A DNA stretch of 35,698 nt from Biscogniauxia marginata (lineage: Eukaryota; Ascomycota; Sordariomycetes; Xylariales; Xylariaceae), in contig MU404240.1 in the NCBI GenBank assembly GCA_022695795.1, positions 1 through 35,698 of the forward strand, in the 5' to 3' direction. Positions 20,405 through 30,000 of the stretch are shown piece after piece; within the stretch, counting starts at the first letter, position 1; the number at the start of each line of letters is the position of its first letter. A program made the translations under genes and the position numbers. The notes under the pieces are model-generated. The model made no database searches. It was not told the DNA's origin and was given only the letters and a program-made list of their open reading frames with translations.

Positions 20405-21751
20405 TCACAGTTCATCGGGCGGATCAATCCAGCCAACCGGTAGAGTAGTCATACCGAGATAGTTCCACAGAGGATTGATTTGGTCCTTATCGAAAGCCTC
20501 CCCGTTCAGCGCGGCCTTAGCTCGGCGAACAGCTTCCCACGTAAAGCCGTTCGTGTCTATACCAACTCTTCCGGCATGTTCCATAACACCATCAACCCAC
20601 TTCTCGCAGGCTTCCAAATGCTGTCTATTCTCTATCTCGGCTGCCAAACCAATAGACGGTATCGTTTCCCGTTCCCGGTGGATCAGGTCGAAAACGAACT
20701 CGAGCGCTGTATCGATTTTCACTCGGATTACACTTATCCCGTCGTCGTCGCAATCTGGTCTATTTACCGGTAATGCTTTCCCCGAGTCGTATAAGGACTG
20801 GAAGCTAATGGGAGAACTTAGATGTGCATCGTCTCCCGTCTTAAACAATAGCACCGAGTGCTGAGAAACGTTCCAATCTCGTATTTTCTCCCTGTTCGCA
20901 AGTACCCCCTTTAATACAGGGCGAAATATTTCAGGCTCTTTGTATTGCATCACTTGATCATCCACGATAATGACGATTGCTCGAAACAAATGTGCCATTT
21001 CCCGGCCTTTTTCTTTATAAGTTCTCAGATTCGTAAGCTGTGATAGCTTCGGATTCCTAGGCTGTAACCGCATCTGACTGGAGCGATGCGTCAATGGGCT
21101 CGGTTTTGGGAGCTCCTGTTGGCTAAGGCCGATAGAAACGGCATCACAAAGGCTACGATGGAACTCCCGTAGATTCTGGATGTCCCTAGGCTTACTACCC
21201 GTTAAGCCAATGGGCTTAGCAAACCTTTGGTAGCCCAAAAACGGCGGCCGGCCGCCATGCCAGTGGAACCATTTTCTCCAGATGTACCGGCCCAGAATTT
21301 TAGTCTCAAACCCATAATGAGCATATAAGAAGGCTTCGTCAAGCCAGTCGAAATAAACAGCAACGTGGACGTCTGCGTATTCCAATAGGTGATCTCGAAC
21401 AGGGCGGGAACGGGGAACGAATATTTTAGGAGGAAGACGAGGCCGGTCGAAAGACGGTATACGATATTTAACGCAATACACACTCCATTCGTATCTGAAT
21501 CTCAAGGTGTATAGGATGCCGAATGCCATACGTTCATAAAACAGAGTAGCCAGCTGAGACCGCACCAGGCGCACCATGCCCTCGGAAAGGGGCTCGGCTG
21601 TTGGTGATTGGGCGTAGCGCTGATCGTAAAAATCACTATCGCGGTCACACTGTGGAAGAGAGTCTACCTTCTCCTCTGCGTCGCCGAAAATGGAATCGTC
21701 TAGGCTCTCCGGCCGGACATAGAAAATCTGGCGGTGCCGAAAAGGGGCCAT
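20405..21751 (-). CDS. Hypothetical protein, intronless, 448 aa
   Basis: I do not recognise this protein. The open frame extends 12 codons upstream, but the first ATG is at 21751, in a good context (GTCGCCATGGCC). The chain lacks a signal peptide and clear membrane helices. The middle is rich in aromatic residues (VYFDWLDEAFLYAHYGF, RYIWRKWFHWHGG). The C-terminal third looks globular, with FRAIVIIVDDQVMQY, VLLFKTGDDAH, a probable helix around LEFVFDLIHRER, and a Trp/Pro-rich end (WNYLGMTTLPVGW). It converges with the broken ORF at 18.8-20.1 kb, 272 bp away; I see no obvious similarity between them. A TTTAAAAG box lies about 190 bp upstream. The long intact frame with mixed codon use supports a real gene, probably lineage-restricted. 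Confidence 0.7.
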   Translation of the reverse strand: MAPFRHRQIFYVRPESLDDSIFGDAEEKVDSLPQCDRDSDFYDQRYAQSPTAEPLSEGMVRLVRSQLATLFYERMAFGILYTLRFRYEWSVYCVKYRIPSFDRPRLPPKIFVPRSRPVRDHLLEYADVHVAVYFDWLDEAFLYAHYGFETKILGRYIWRKWFHWHGGRPPFLGYQRFAKPIGLTGSKPRDIQNLREFHRSLCDAVSIGLSQQELPKPSPLTHRSSQMRLQPRNPKLSQLTNLRTYKEKGREMAHLFRAIVIIVDDQVMQYKEPEIFRPVLKGVLANREKIRDWNVSQHSVLLFKTGDDAHLSSPISFQSLYDSGKALPVNRPDCDDDGISVIRVKIDTALEFVFDLIHRERETIPSIGLAAEIENRQHLEACEKWVDGVMEHAGRVGIDTNGFTWEAVRRAKAALNGEAFDKDQINPLWNYLGMTTLPVGWIDPPDEL

Positions 21752-22437
21752 GGCGACTGTATTGAATTTCGAAGGGAATATTATCAAATTTCTATGATCT
21801 GGAGCAGTGGAGGAAAAAGATAGCGCAACCAGGGAGCTCGCAAGATTAACAAATGATGAGCAGTACTTTTGTCATAGGTGTACAGGTGTGAGGAGAACGA
21901 GAAGCACCTCGGGAAGTTGATGGGGGGGTTGAGAGGGCTTTTAAAGGCTTAGGAGGAGGGTTTAACTTTGAGCGAGGTAGGTCGAGTAGTCCGCCGCATT
22001 CTTTTTAAGTTTGTAGCTTGACATGAAGCGTTTTAGACTTGCGTGACTAATAACATGTAAGCATTTAAATGCTCACTACTAAGTCCTAGGTATGCAATAC
22101 TGCTCTGTGACAACAGAGTTAACCGGCCGACATCACGTGTGACAAGGGCTAATGGGCTTGGAACTGAGATTTCGATTTCAACTAATCATTCTCTTTAATC
22201 TCAAGGGACTTAAGAGTTTAAGTTTCTTCTTGACCTTAGCCAGGAATCTTCTAAGTATACCTATATATAGGTAGGTAAGGAAATAATAATATTCTATATA
22301 AAATGACTCTATTATATGACTGCAATATTTTTAAGCGTAGGTATATCAAGACTCGTGGCCTCACATACATCTCCGTATTATACTTCAACTCCTATACTCA
22401 TAATCGTGTATTCATCCCTAATATCGAAATCTAATTT
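21752..22437. other. Intergenic region
   Basis: Holds the promoter of the 448-aa gene and the 3' end of the monooxygenase gene. A palindrome-like ACCTATATATAGGTAGGTA lies near 22258-22276. No gene is seen. Confidence 0.5.
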
Positions 22438-23926
22438 TTAAGTCTTGAGGTCATTGTGAACTCTCTCCAGCGCCTTCTCTGCAGCCTCAAACTCATCATG
22501 GTGAAACAGAACTTCGCGAAACTCGTCCGACCAGGGTATTGAACCCTTCGGGGGCAAAGGTCCAGAGTAGTACTTGCGGATCTCCTCCTCTACGCCGGGC
22601 ACGAGAAGCCATTCCTGTCCGGCGTTCGAGGCGAGCATGGTCAGATTGCACCGCGGGAGACGCAGCTCGTCGAACAACCGCAGTCGCTCCTCGATCGTCT
22701 TTTCATCGGCACCGTCCACGCCCCTGAATATAATCTCCAACGAAGCGGCAGACTCGATAGCGATACCGCCGCCCGCCGCATGTGTGGGTATCATGACGTG
22801 GGCGGCATCTCCCACAACCGCGGTCCTTCCGCGTACGAAGCTGTCAAGCGGGGGGCGCTTGAATAGCCTGTGCACCTTGATTCCATCTTCGCTAGCCATA
22901 TGGACAATCTTTAGCGCGGTCGGGTGGAAATTGACCAGAGTCTTGAGGACCTGCTCCTTAGACGCGGACGAGTGCCAGAGATCATCTTCGCCCTCGCCGG
23001 CTTCGGTATCATGCATGATGGCGTTGTTCAAGACCCGGCCCCCGCGACACGTGTAGCTGACCCAGAGCACACGCTTCTCCTGGTCGTGCCAGCCGAGAAA
23101 CCCGGGAAGCTTGCCCTCGTACTGCCCTCTCAGCTCCGCGTCGGCCATCACTTCGTCCATTGACACCAGCCAGCGGTAGACAGAGCGCCCCGTGGGTTGC
23201 GCCGTCGTCGGACGTCCAACAAAGTCGGATATCAAACGGCTCTGCGGCTCGCGCGTCAACTCCACCGTCCCGAATATCAAAGACGATCAAAGCACGCAAG
23301 GGGAGAAAAGGACTTACATGCGCACCATCCGCGATAACGACAAGATCCCCCTGCACCACCGTCCCGTCCGCCATGCTTAAAACCCCCCTTTCGCAATCCA
23401 CACCCCGGACCTCGCAACCCAGCCTAATCTCCACCGGCGTCGTCGCCGTCGCCTGCGCCTCCGTATCGCCCACCCCCGCCGCCAGCTCCCCCAGCGTCCT
23501 ATGCAAATCCACGCGATGGAAGCTCCAGGCCCCATGCCCCCACTGCTCCTTCATATGCGGGTACTCCACGCGGAAGACCTCGCGCAGGTCATGCGCCGCC
23601 GCGTAGCGCGTGGACTCGTTAGGCACGGGGCCGGTTGGTCCCCTCTCCTTCTTCTTCTCTCCCCCGTTTCCACCATCGCCGTTCCCCCCTTCCTCGGCAG
23701 TAGCAGCAGGAGCATCACCGAAGTCGTCGAACCCCCATCGCGCCAACACCCTCGCCGCGTTCGGCGGCACCGTGATCGCGGCGCCGACCTCGTTCCGGAA
23801 GCGCGAGCGCTCGAAGACCTCGACTGCCCACCCCGCGCGCCGCAGGGCCACGGCCGCGGCGAGCCCGGCGATGCCGGCGCCGACGACGGCTGCGTGTGGG
23901 GTTCTTCGTTGGTCCTGGGATGGCAT
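22438..23926 (-). CDS. FAD-dependent monooxygenase, salicylate-hydroxylase type, 2 exons, 476 aa
   Basis: A class A flavoprotein hydroxylase that probably uses NAD(P)H and O2 to hydroxylate an aromatic or polyketide-like substrate. Exon 1 is 23926-23318 and exon 2 is 23259-22438. The 58-nt intron has a GTAAGT donor and GAG acceptor, phase 0. The dinucleotide-binding GAGIAG lies at 16-21 and ends in the acidic EVFER. The second conserved site is LVVIADGAH, near the intron. The FAD ribityl motif is VVGDAAHVMIPTHAAGGG; the usual AxGANQA-like tail is changed to AAGGGIA. A low-complexity Gly/Glu/Lys insert lies at about 86-108. No signal peptide is visible. The upstream region is a long purine-rich tract with G-runs. 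The 3' half is less GC-rich than exon 1. Substrate unknown; the salicylate label is only family-level. Confidence 0.9.
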
Positions 23927-25412
23927 TTTGTTTTCGTTTTCGGGGGGGAGGGGGTGGGTTTCGTAAAGGGTGATATCCGGATATGACCTAGTTAATTAAT
24001 CAAAGAGGCCGACTGAAATTCGCCCTATTCCCGGGTATAGCCGAAAAGCTAGAATTTGAGAAAGAAAAGAATTGAAATGGGAAGAAGATATGAGGATAGG
24101 ATGAAATGTATGAAAGGGGGTGGAAAGGGGGAAAGGAAGAAAGGGGGAGAAGGGGAAATACGGAAATAGGAAACATCTAGGAAACCCGCGTGAGTCATGA
24201 ATAATTGCGAGCTTTCCGTAAGCTTATCGTATTATCATCGGGATGGTTTGACGCTGATAGAGTTGATTACCTAGATCCGTTACTCAAGTTAAGTCCGACT
24301 ATCCACATGTCTGTGTATCGCGAAAAGCAGATCGCGGGCCACGGATAACATGGCTATGTACTTGGCTGGTATCTATAGACGCTCTATGGTTGCAGAAGTG
24401 ACGAAGGGGGCTTTTCACAGTGACTCACTGCATTAATAATAGAAGCCCTTCTGTTCATCATCCTAAACGTCGTAAGATACGATGAGTATATCCTCCTCGC
24501 GAATAGTGGTCTTTACTGCACTTGGACTCAGGAGTACCTCCAGTAGTAAATATTTCATTGTTGGAATGTGAATGCTTAATGCACAAAATGGAAAAAAGCA
24601 ATTCGTGTCGACCACCTCAAGTATCAATTCGTGAAAAGAAGAAGAAAAGAAGAAAAAAAAAGGAGGGGGGGCGTGCGTGGGGGGTCGTTGTTTGAGGCGT
24701 TCAATAACGGGTTGAGTTATGTAAGAACGACTGGCGTAGAGAGTAAACCTGTCGTCCCGTTGACTCACTAACTCAGTAGAGTCGAGGTTCCTTTTCACTT
24801 CATATAAGTCTTGCTTCTAGTTTTCAGTAGTAGGTCGTCCTCTACCCAGGGAGTTCTGGTGTGGTGGGTTTTGAGTATAGTAGCAAGGTTGTCCAAGGAT
24901 ACAGTAAACAGAGACTCGTCAAGAGTTTCTACGACAAATTTTCTTGATCAATTATATTTACTATGTCATTGGGCCGCGAGCCACAATATATCTAGGTATA
25001 GACTGAGTAGTGACAAGAGTAGCTCATCTCTATGTGAGTGATGGATATCATAAAAGGTTCATTATTTTCGTATGTCACGGCAGTTGTGATGGTACTTTCA
25101 ACTCTACATGCATTCCCCTTCCCCGAATAATCATGACCGTCTCGTTAAGATTCGAGCGGTCTACACAGTGCGCCTCGCTTCGCCATGCTTTGAGAAAAGA
25201 ACAAGAGTTAGTGCCGGTTGAGCAGTCCCGCTCGAGATTTTCGCTGCCGCTCGGGTCCTCGCGTTGATGGAATGTTATCCAATCCAAGTGTCGCAAACTA
25301 GCATTCCAGTAGGCATTCCGAAAAGAAATGCAGGCGTATAAATCCTGGCAATCCCAAGGAGCATCCGATCTGCAAGTACTCTCGTAGTGTCGTCACATTA
25401 TCTGATGATGAT
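23927..25412. other. Intergenic region: monooxygenase promoter and flank
   Basis: A purine-rich belt covers about 24058-24175. Three TGASTCA bZIP-type sites lie at 24191-24197, 24421-24427 and 24761-24767. A (GAA)n/A/G tract is at about 24630-24670. The short open frames here are not convincing. Confidence 0.5.
24116..24155 (+). other. Potential G-quadruplex upstream of monooxygenase
   Basis: Four G-runs (24116-24120, 24127-24131, 24143-24147, 24152-24155) with loops of 6, 11 and 4 nt could form an intramolecular quadruplex on the plus strand, the template strand of the monooxygenase gene. It sits about 190-230 bp before the start codon. Confidence 0.4.
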
Positions 25413-27860
25413 TTACCATCCTAGTGTCTCCAAGCAGTTTCGCGAATCCAATGCTGGCATTGGTTGTATGCCTAGCTGACGGACCTGGGTGCCTTTCCTC
25501 AATCGCTGCAAGCCGATAGCCATCTTCCAACCTTCTTCTTCGCCAAGGACGAACAAATACCTCTTGCCTTCTTGATCTCTGATATTAGCGCGAAGAACAT
25601 GCAGGCCGCGGTGCTTCCACTCCCCGGTATGTGATGAGGAGGCATCGCCTCCATGAGGACCTAGACGACACTCATCCTTGCAGGAATGTAAGAGGTCGGT
25701 GAGGAACGTATCGGCATCCTCGCCTGTCAATGGTTTCGGCTGGCCACGTCCTGAAGTCCTGAAGCGTGGCGTTCCCGGCTTCTGCGGCCCTTTGGGGGAC
25801 GCAGTAGGGTCGACATATTTATGCGAGGGACACCACACCTCCATCAATTTGAGCGTCCACGCCTTAACATCCCACTCTCGTTGTGGGACACCTCGGACGT
25901 CATCGTCGATGAACAGTCCTTCAGTCGTGATGCGGAGGATGAGACCGTCTGTTACATGCCCAACCCCGGAAATAAGCTGGGAGGCAGGAGTCTTCGAAAA
26001 TTGGTTGAGAAATCCGTAGACAGCCTTGATGACGATTTTGTCCGGGTCCTTGGTGGTATACGATCCTCGCATGGAGGGTGGCGGCGTCGTCCGTGAAGTT
26101 GAGTGAGAAGGGGCATACGAGGATTCTGTGAAGACCGTCTCACCGGATCTTCTCCGTGAATGTCTTTTCGGTTGATCGTATGGGCGGAATGAATAGGTTT
26201 CTTCTTCGTCATCGTTGGTTTTGGAGGTTTTTGCTGACGCTGCAGAAGGTGCCGCGGAAGGTGCTGCTGAAGGTGCTGCTGAAGGTGCTGCTGAAGGCAC
26301 TGTTGGAGTTTTTGCTGAAGATGTTGTTGAAGGTGATGCCGAAGGCGGTGAAGGTCGCTTTGCGGATGAAGGGTTTGGGTTCGGCTTCGAAGGAGAGGGG
26401 GGAGCCTGGGTTGGAGGTCTTCCGTTTGGCCAGGGGTTCGTTTTCTCCCCGACCGATGAGAAGGCGTATGTGCTCTTCCTGATAGTCTCTGCTTCCTTCT
26501 GCTTCGCCGCCTCTGCCTGCTTAGCTTCTTCAGCCTTCCTAGCTATTTCAGCTTGTCTAGCAGCTTCGACCTTTCTAGCAGTGTCGGCCAGCCTAGCAAC
26601 TTCAGCCAGCCTGGCGGCCTCAGCTTTCCTGGCGGCTTCGGCCTGTCTGGCAACTTCGGCCAGCCTAGCAATTTCGGCTTGCCTAGCTGCTTCGGCTTGC
26701 CGAGCCTCCTCGAGCTCTTTGAGTCGAGTTGCTTCTCTTTCCTTGGCTTCTCTTTCTAATTTTTCCCTGAGGCTTCTCTCTCGTTCCAGCCTCTCACGCA
26801 ATTCTCTCTCCCTTGCCTCTCTTATCCTGTTTTCTCTCTGTTGCCTTTCTCGTTGAACCCTCTCCTTTTCTTCCCTCTCTCGTTGTTCTCTTTCTCGTTG
26901 TTCCTTTTCGCGTTCGTCTCGCTCTCGCCTTTCCCTAGCTTCTTGTTCTCGTCTGGCACGCTCCCGAGCTTCCTTCTCACGAAGTTCTCTCAATCGTTTA
27001 GCTACTTCTTCCTTTCGACGCTGCTCGGCCTCTTTTGCTTTCCGCTCTTCCTCCTTTCGGCGAGTTTCTTCCCTTGCTTTCTCCCAAGATCCTTTGGTGT
27101 GTTCTTTGGTGTGTTCTCTGGGCGGCTCTTTGGGCGGCTCCTTAGGGGGCTGCTTAGGGGGGTCCCGGGGTGCCTCCCGGGGTGCCTCCCTTGGTACCTC
27201 TCTAGGGGCCTCCCTGGGAGCTTCTCTGGGAGCTTCTCGGGGGGGTTCTCTAGGAGTGTCTTTGGGAGTTTCTTTGGGAGCCGCCTTAGGAATATCATCA
27301 GCGGAGTCGTTAGGGGGCGGGCCTTTAGGACGTTGGTGCGCACCAGGATGAGGACCCGACCGAGGTGGGGTTGAGCCATGTGGTGGCGGGGGTGGAGGTC
27401 GCTCGTCATCGGAAGCCGGACCAGAGTTGTGACGAGGTCCAGCGTTGGGATTAGGACCACCTGCCCACCCTCCTGAGTTAGGACCCCAGCCGCCGTACGT
27501 ACCGCCCGGTCCTCCACCTCGACTTGGACCGCTTTCTTGTTGCGTCCTGCCCAAAGCCCACGCGCCGACACCAACAGAAATTACTAGCAAGGCCATGCCC
27601 ATATCACCCATACCCTGGAAGCTGTTCCACCAAACCCGAAACGCAGGTGCAATGCTTTGGGATAGAATGACCAGTACCAATGCGGAGGCAAAGCCAGCAG
27701 CGAAACTATTGATGTTCGGCTTCAGCGACGGCAAGTACAAGAATCCCGAGCCGGACGAGTGAGGAGGTATGATGAAGATATCATATTTTCCAGGCGGCAG
27801 GTTCGAATTTCTTGATTTAGGCGCTTCGCCATGCGGCGGAGGCGGCGGAGGTTGATCCAT
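25413..27860 (-). CDS. Membrane-anchored Pro-rich protein with long charged helix, 815 aa
   Basis: A conserved-looking ascomycete protein of unknown function; I recognise no named domain. The intact single-exon frame starts at ATG 27860 (ATGGATCAACC). From the N-terminus: poly-Pro (4-9); two hydrophobic segments at about 51-70 and 88-105, likely membrane spans; a Gly/Pro-rich linker; 15 tetrapeptides of PREA/PKEP type (195-254); an Arg/Glu-rich stretch (259-380) that should form a single alpha helix or coiled coil; 12 hexapeptides A-R-x-A-E-x (386-457); five PSAA repeats (522-541); a Ser/Arg linker; and a globular C-terminus (about 600-790) with GLFIDDDVRGVP, WDVKAWTLKLMEVWCPS and LHVLRANIRDQEGKRYLFV. 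This order suggests a membrane anchor, a rigid spacer and a C-terminal binding domain. The long plus-strand frames here are antisense shadows of the repeats. Confidence 0.88.
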   Translation of the reverse strand: MDQPPPPPPHGEAPKSRNSNLPPGKYDIFIIPPHSSGSGFLYLPSLKPNINSFAAGFASALVLVILSQSIAPAFRVWWNSFQGMGDMGMALLVISVGVGAWALGRTQQESGPSRGGGPGGTYGGWGPNSGGWAGGPNPNAGPRHNSGPASDDERPPPPPPHGSTPPRSGPHPGAHQRPKGPPPNDSADDIPKAAPKETPKDTPREPPREAPREAPREAPREVPREAPREAPRDPPKQPPKEPPKEPPREHTKEHTKGSWEKAREETRRKEEERKAKEAEQRRKEEVAKRLRELREKEARERARREQEARERRERDEREKEQREREQREREEKERVQRERQQRENRIREARERELRERLERERSLREKLEREAKEREATRLKELEEARQAEAARQAEIARLAEVARQAEAARKAEAARLAEVARLADTARKVEAARQAEIARKAEEAKQAEAAKQKEAETIRKSTYAFSSVGEKTNPWPNGRPPTQAPPSPSKPNPNPSSAKRPSPPSASPSTTSSAKTPTVPSAAPSAAPSAAPSAAPSAASAKTSKTNDDEEETYSFRPYDQPKRHSRRRSGETVFTESSYAPSHSTSRTTPPPSMRGSYTTKDPDKIVIKAVYGFLNQFSKTPASQLISGVGHVTDGLILRITTEGLFIDDDVRGVPQREWDVKAWTLKLMEVWCPSHKYVDPTASPKGPQKPGTPRFRTSGRGQPKPLTGEDADTFLTDLLHSCKDECRLGPHGGDASSSHTGEWKHRGLHVLRANIRDQEGKRYLFVLGEEEGWKMAIGLQRLRKGTQVRQLGIQPMPALDSRNCLETLGW
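26238..26297 (-). repeat. In-gene repeat encoding PSAA x5
   Basis: Five near-identical 12-bp units encode PSAA (residues 522-541) in the 815-aa protein. High unit identity suggests recent expansion or contraction. Confidence 0.85.
26490..26705 (-). repeat. In-gene 18-bp repeat encoding A-R-x-A-E-x x12
   Basis: Twelve hexapeptide units (residues 386-457) with Ala at position 1, Arg/Lys at 2 and mostly Ala-Glu at 4-5. The DNA units are diverged, so the period seems kept by protein selection or is old. Confidence 0.85.
27099..27278 (-). repeat. In-gene 12-bp repeat encoding PREA/PKEP x15
   Basis: Fifteen tetrapeptide units (residues 195-254) of the form P-R/K-E/D-x make an alternating Pro and charge-pair rod. 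The DNA is a degenerate 12-bp minisatellite. Confidence 0.85.
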
Positions 27861-30000
27861 GATGCCAACGAGGCGGCCGTCTCAGCGCCCGATTACGATG
27901 TATTGGACTATCCAACACTGTCGAACGAGGACGGGAAGAAAAGAAGATCTAGATCATAAGCGGTAGGATTTGCAAATTCGAGGGTATCGTCGAAGGGCCA
28001 TGGAGTTCGTGACGTCGTGAAAGATGCTATCGAATGTCAGACAATGGATTGATGTTTTTGGCCGAAGAGGAGGAAAAAAGCCATCGGGAGGGAAGAGAAA
28101 ATTTGCCAGATTTCCAAGTCCCAAGACTCATTTATTATTGTGTAGATTACCGGACAGGGGGAGGTGTTCAAAGGCGAACTAACTCACAGGGTAGAAGAAA
28201 TAATTTAGCAAAGGGTACGCAATACAACGCCGGGGTTTCTATGCAAAACAACAACGATGACAACGACAATGGGCACGGAAAACGATGCTATTCCTTATCC
28301 TCCATTGGGCAGAGCTTGACAAGTGGTTGCAATCATGAACAAAGACAGACGATGTCGGGGAAGCACGGTGTTTGAGCGAAGTAGCGGTCATCAAATCTTG
28401 GGATTAAATCAAGCTGGGATTTGAGGTGCGGTTGTTGAAGCCGGGGAGTGGGGGGCTTTTTTTTTTCTCTGCGCCTTCCCATGGCTGCCATGTTTACTTT
28501 AGTGAGCTAGAGCTAGAATTGTTGATGCTACTTAGGCTGCATAGAAGCCAAGCTAGGCCGCCCTAGTCGCTGCGCGGTGACACCTCGCAATGCCGCAGCA
28601 CGCTAAACCAGCACCCAGCCAGTAAGAAACGACGCTGCAAAGATAGTCTGGACGATGATCCACAAAGCGCACTGACAATTTGTCCTGCGATGGCAGGATG
28701 GCTGCTCCCGTCAATGGAAATTCATGCCCCCCCAGAAGGAACTTGGAAGGCATAAGGGAGAAGAAAAAAAGGATAAGAAACATTCGAGACACCATGTACA
28801 AAACAACAACAACATGCACACCGACAACTGCCAACTGGCTACCAAAAACCAAACATTTCTTCGGCGACAGTCTACAATTGACGGGACCCAGTACGAAAAC
28901 AAGGACAAAAACAATGCCTTCCGCCCTTGATCTTCACCGGCGTCGACGCTTGTTGAAACGATTACCGCCTACAAATCCCAGAACCCTGTTCCCCGCGAAC
29001 TTAATGTCAGGGGCCGCCGCCTAAGACGCATTCACTCTACCTCCCAATACGACGGTGGTCTCTATTTTGCTCCCATGCGATCCAAGTAAACAATAGTCCT
29101 CTTCTAGACATCTCGCCGCCCTCAGGAACGTGTGCGTATACCGTCGAAGGAACCAATACCATCTGGACAAGTTGCAAAGGGAGAGAAAGACGAGCTTGTC
29201 GCTGCGAGATGCCACGCAACCATGATGAACAATGGGGCGTGTCACACCACAACGGTTGAGCAAGCCTTGTCCCGGCCGTCCAATCCCAAGAAGCTGCCCA
29301 ATATTCTCTGCGTCTGACGGGTCAAGTCCGTCTCCACCCGCAAACGTACAGTATGTAGGATCATCGACAGCGAATAGCCGGAGAGACTAAAAGTCTGGGT
29401 CGCTGCGAGGATGAGGACGATATCTCTTCTACACTAAGCCTGCCGAGCCCGAAGGCGGCGAGTTTAGCATCGGTTTGCAAACCAGCCAAGTAAACCGCTC
29501 GTCACGAGTCAGCATCGCGTTTGCTCATTTCACCAAGCGCTCCCGGGGGTGGTAATTGGAAAGCCCTTGGGTATGATTCTTCATATTCAATCTCCGGGAA
29601 AGGGAAAGCAGCTTCAGACTAAGCGATGATCTTCAGTGATCGCTAGGTTGCAATTGCTCGCATGGTTTGCTCACATCCAAGCAAGTGCATTTATTAACTC
29701 GGTTTCCCCACCCCTTTCTCCAACCACGCTCGCGTTCATGGAGGGTGTGCTGGTTGCTAGGCAACGCCCCAATGGTCATGGGTTGACGGCTCGCAAGCGC
29801 TCTCTGTGTTTTTTTCCTTCGTTTGGTCACTTATCGCATTTGTGCCCGCGAAAGTCTCGTCTCATCGATGATACAACGCCTTGTTCAACTCATCTCCCAG
29901 AGGCCCCTCGGCAGCTCGGTTACTACTGCAAGGTAAATCACAAGGGAAAATCTATCCATAGCGGCTGCGTATCAGATATATAGCATCGCATTGATAATGG
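27861..30000. other. Gene-free region after the 815-aa protein
   Basis: The first 150 bases are the probable 5' leader and promoter of the 815-aa gene. A T-tract lies near 28459-28471. Open frames of about 110 codons at 28034-28375 and 28680-29024 lack codon bias and recognisable motifs; the second has no ATG at its nominal start. No tRNA-like B box with pairing arms was found. Confidence 0.5.

Noticed and set aside
22574..23986. Several 118-161 codon plus-strand frames opposite the monooxygenase
   Set aside because: They overlap conserved FAD-binding motifs on the minus strand and have no recognisable content.
26215..26856. 213-codon plus-strand frame opposite the 815-aa gene
   Set aside because: Antisense reading of the coding minisatellites, giving monotonous Ala/Ser/Leu text; the minus frame is intact and has a plausible C-terminal domain.
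28034..29024. Two open frames of about 110 codons upstream of the 815-aa gene
   Set aside because: No codon bias, Asn/Thr/Arg-rich text and no motif; the second lacks an ATG at its nominal start.
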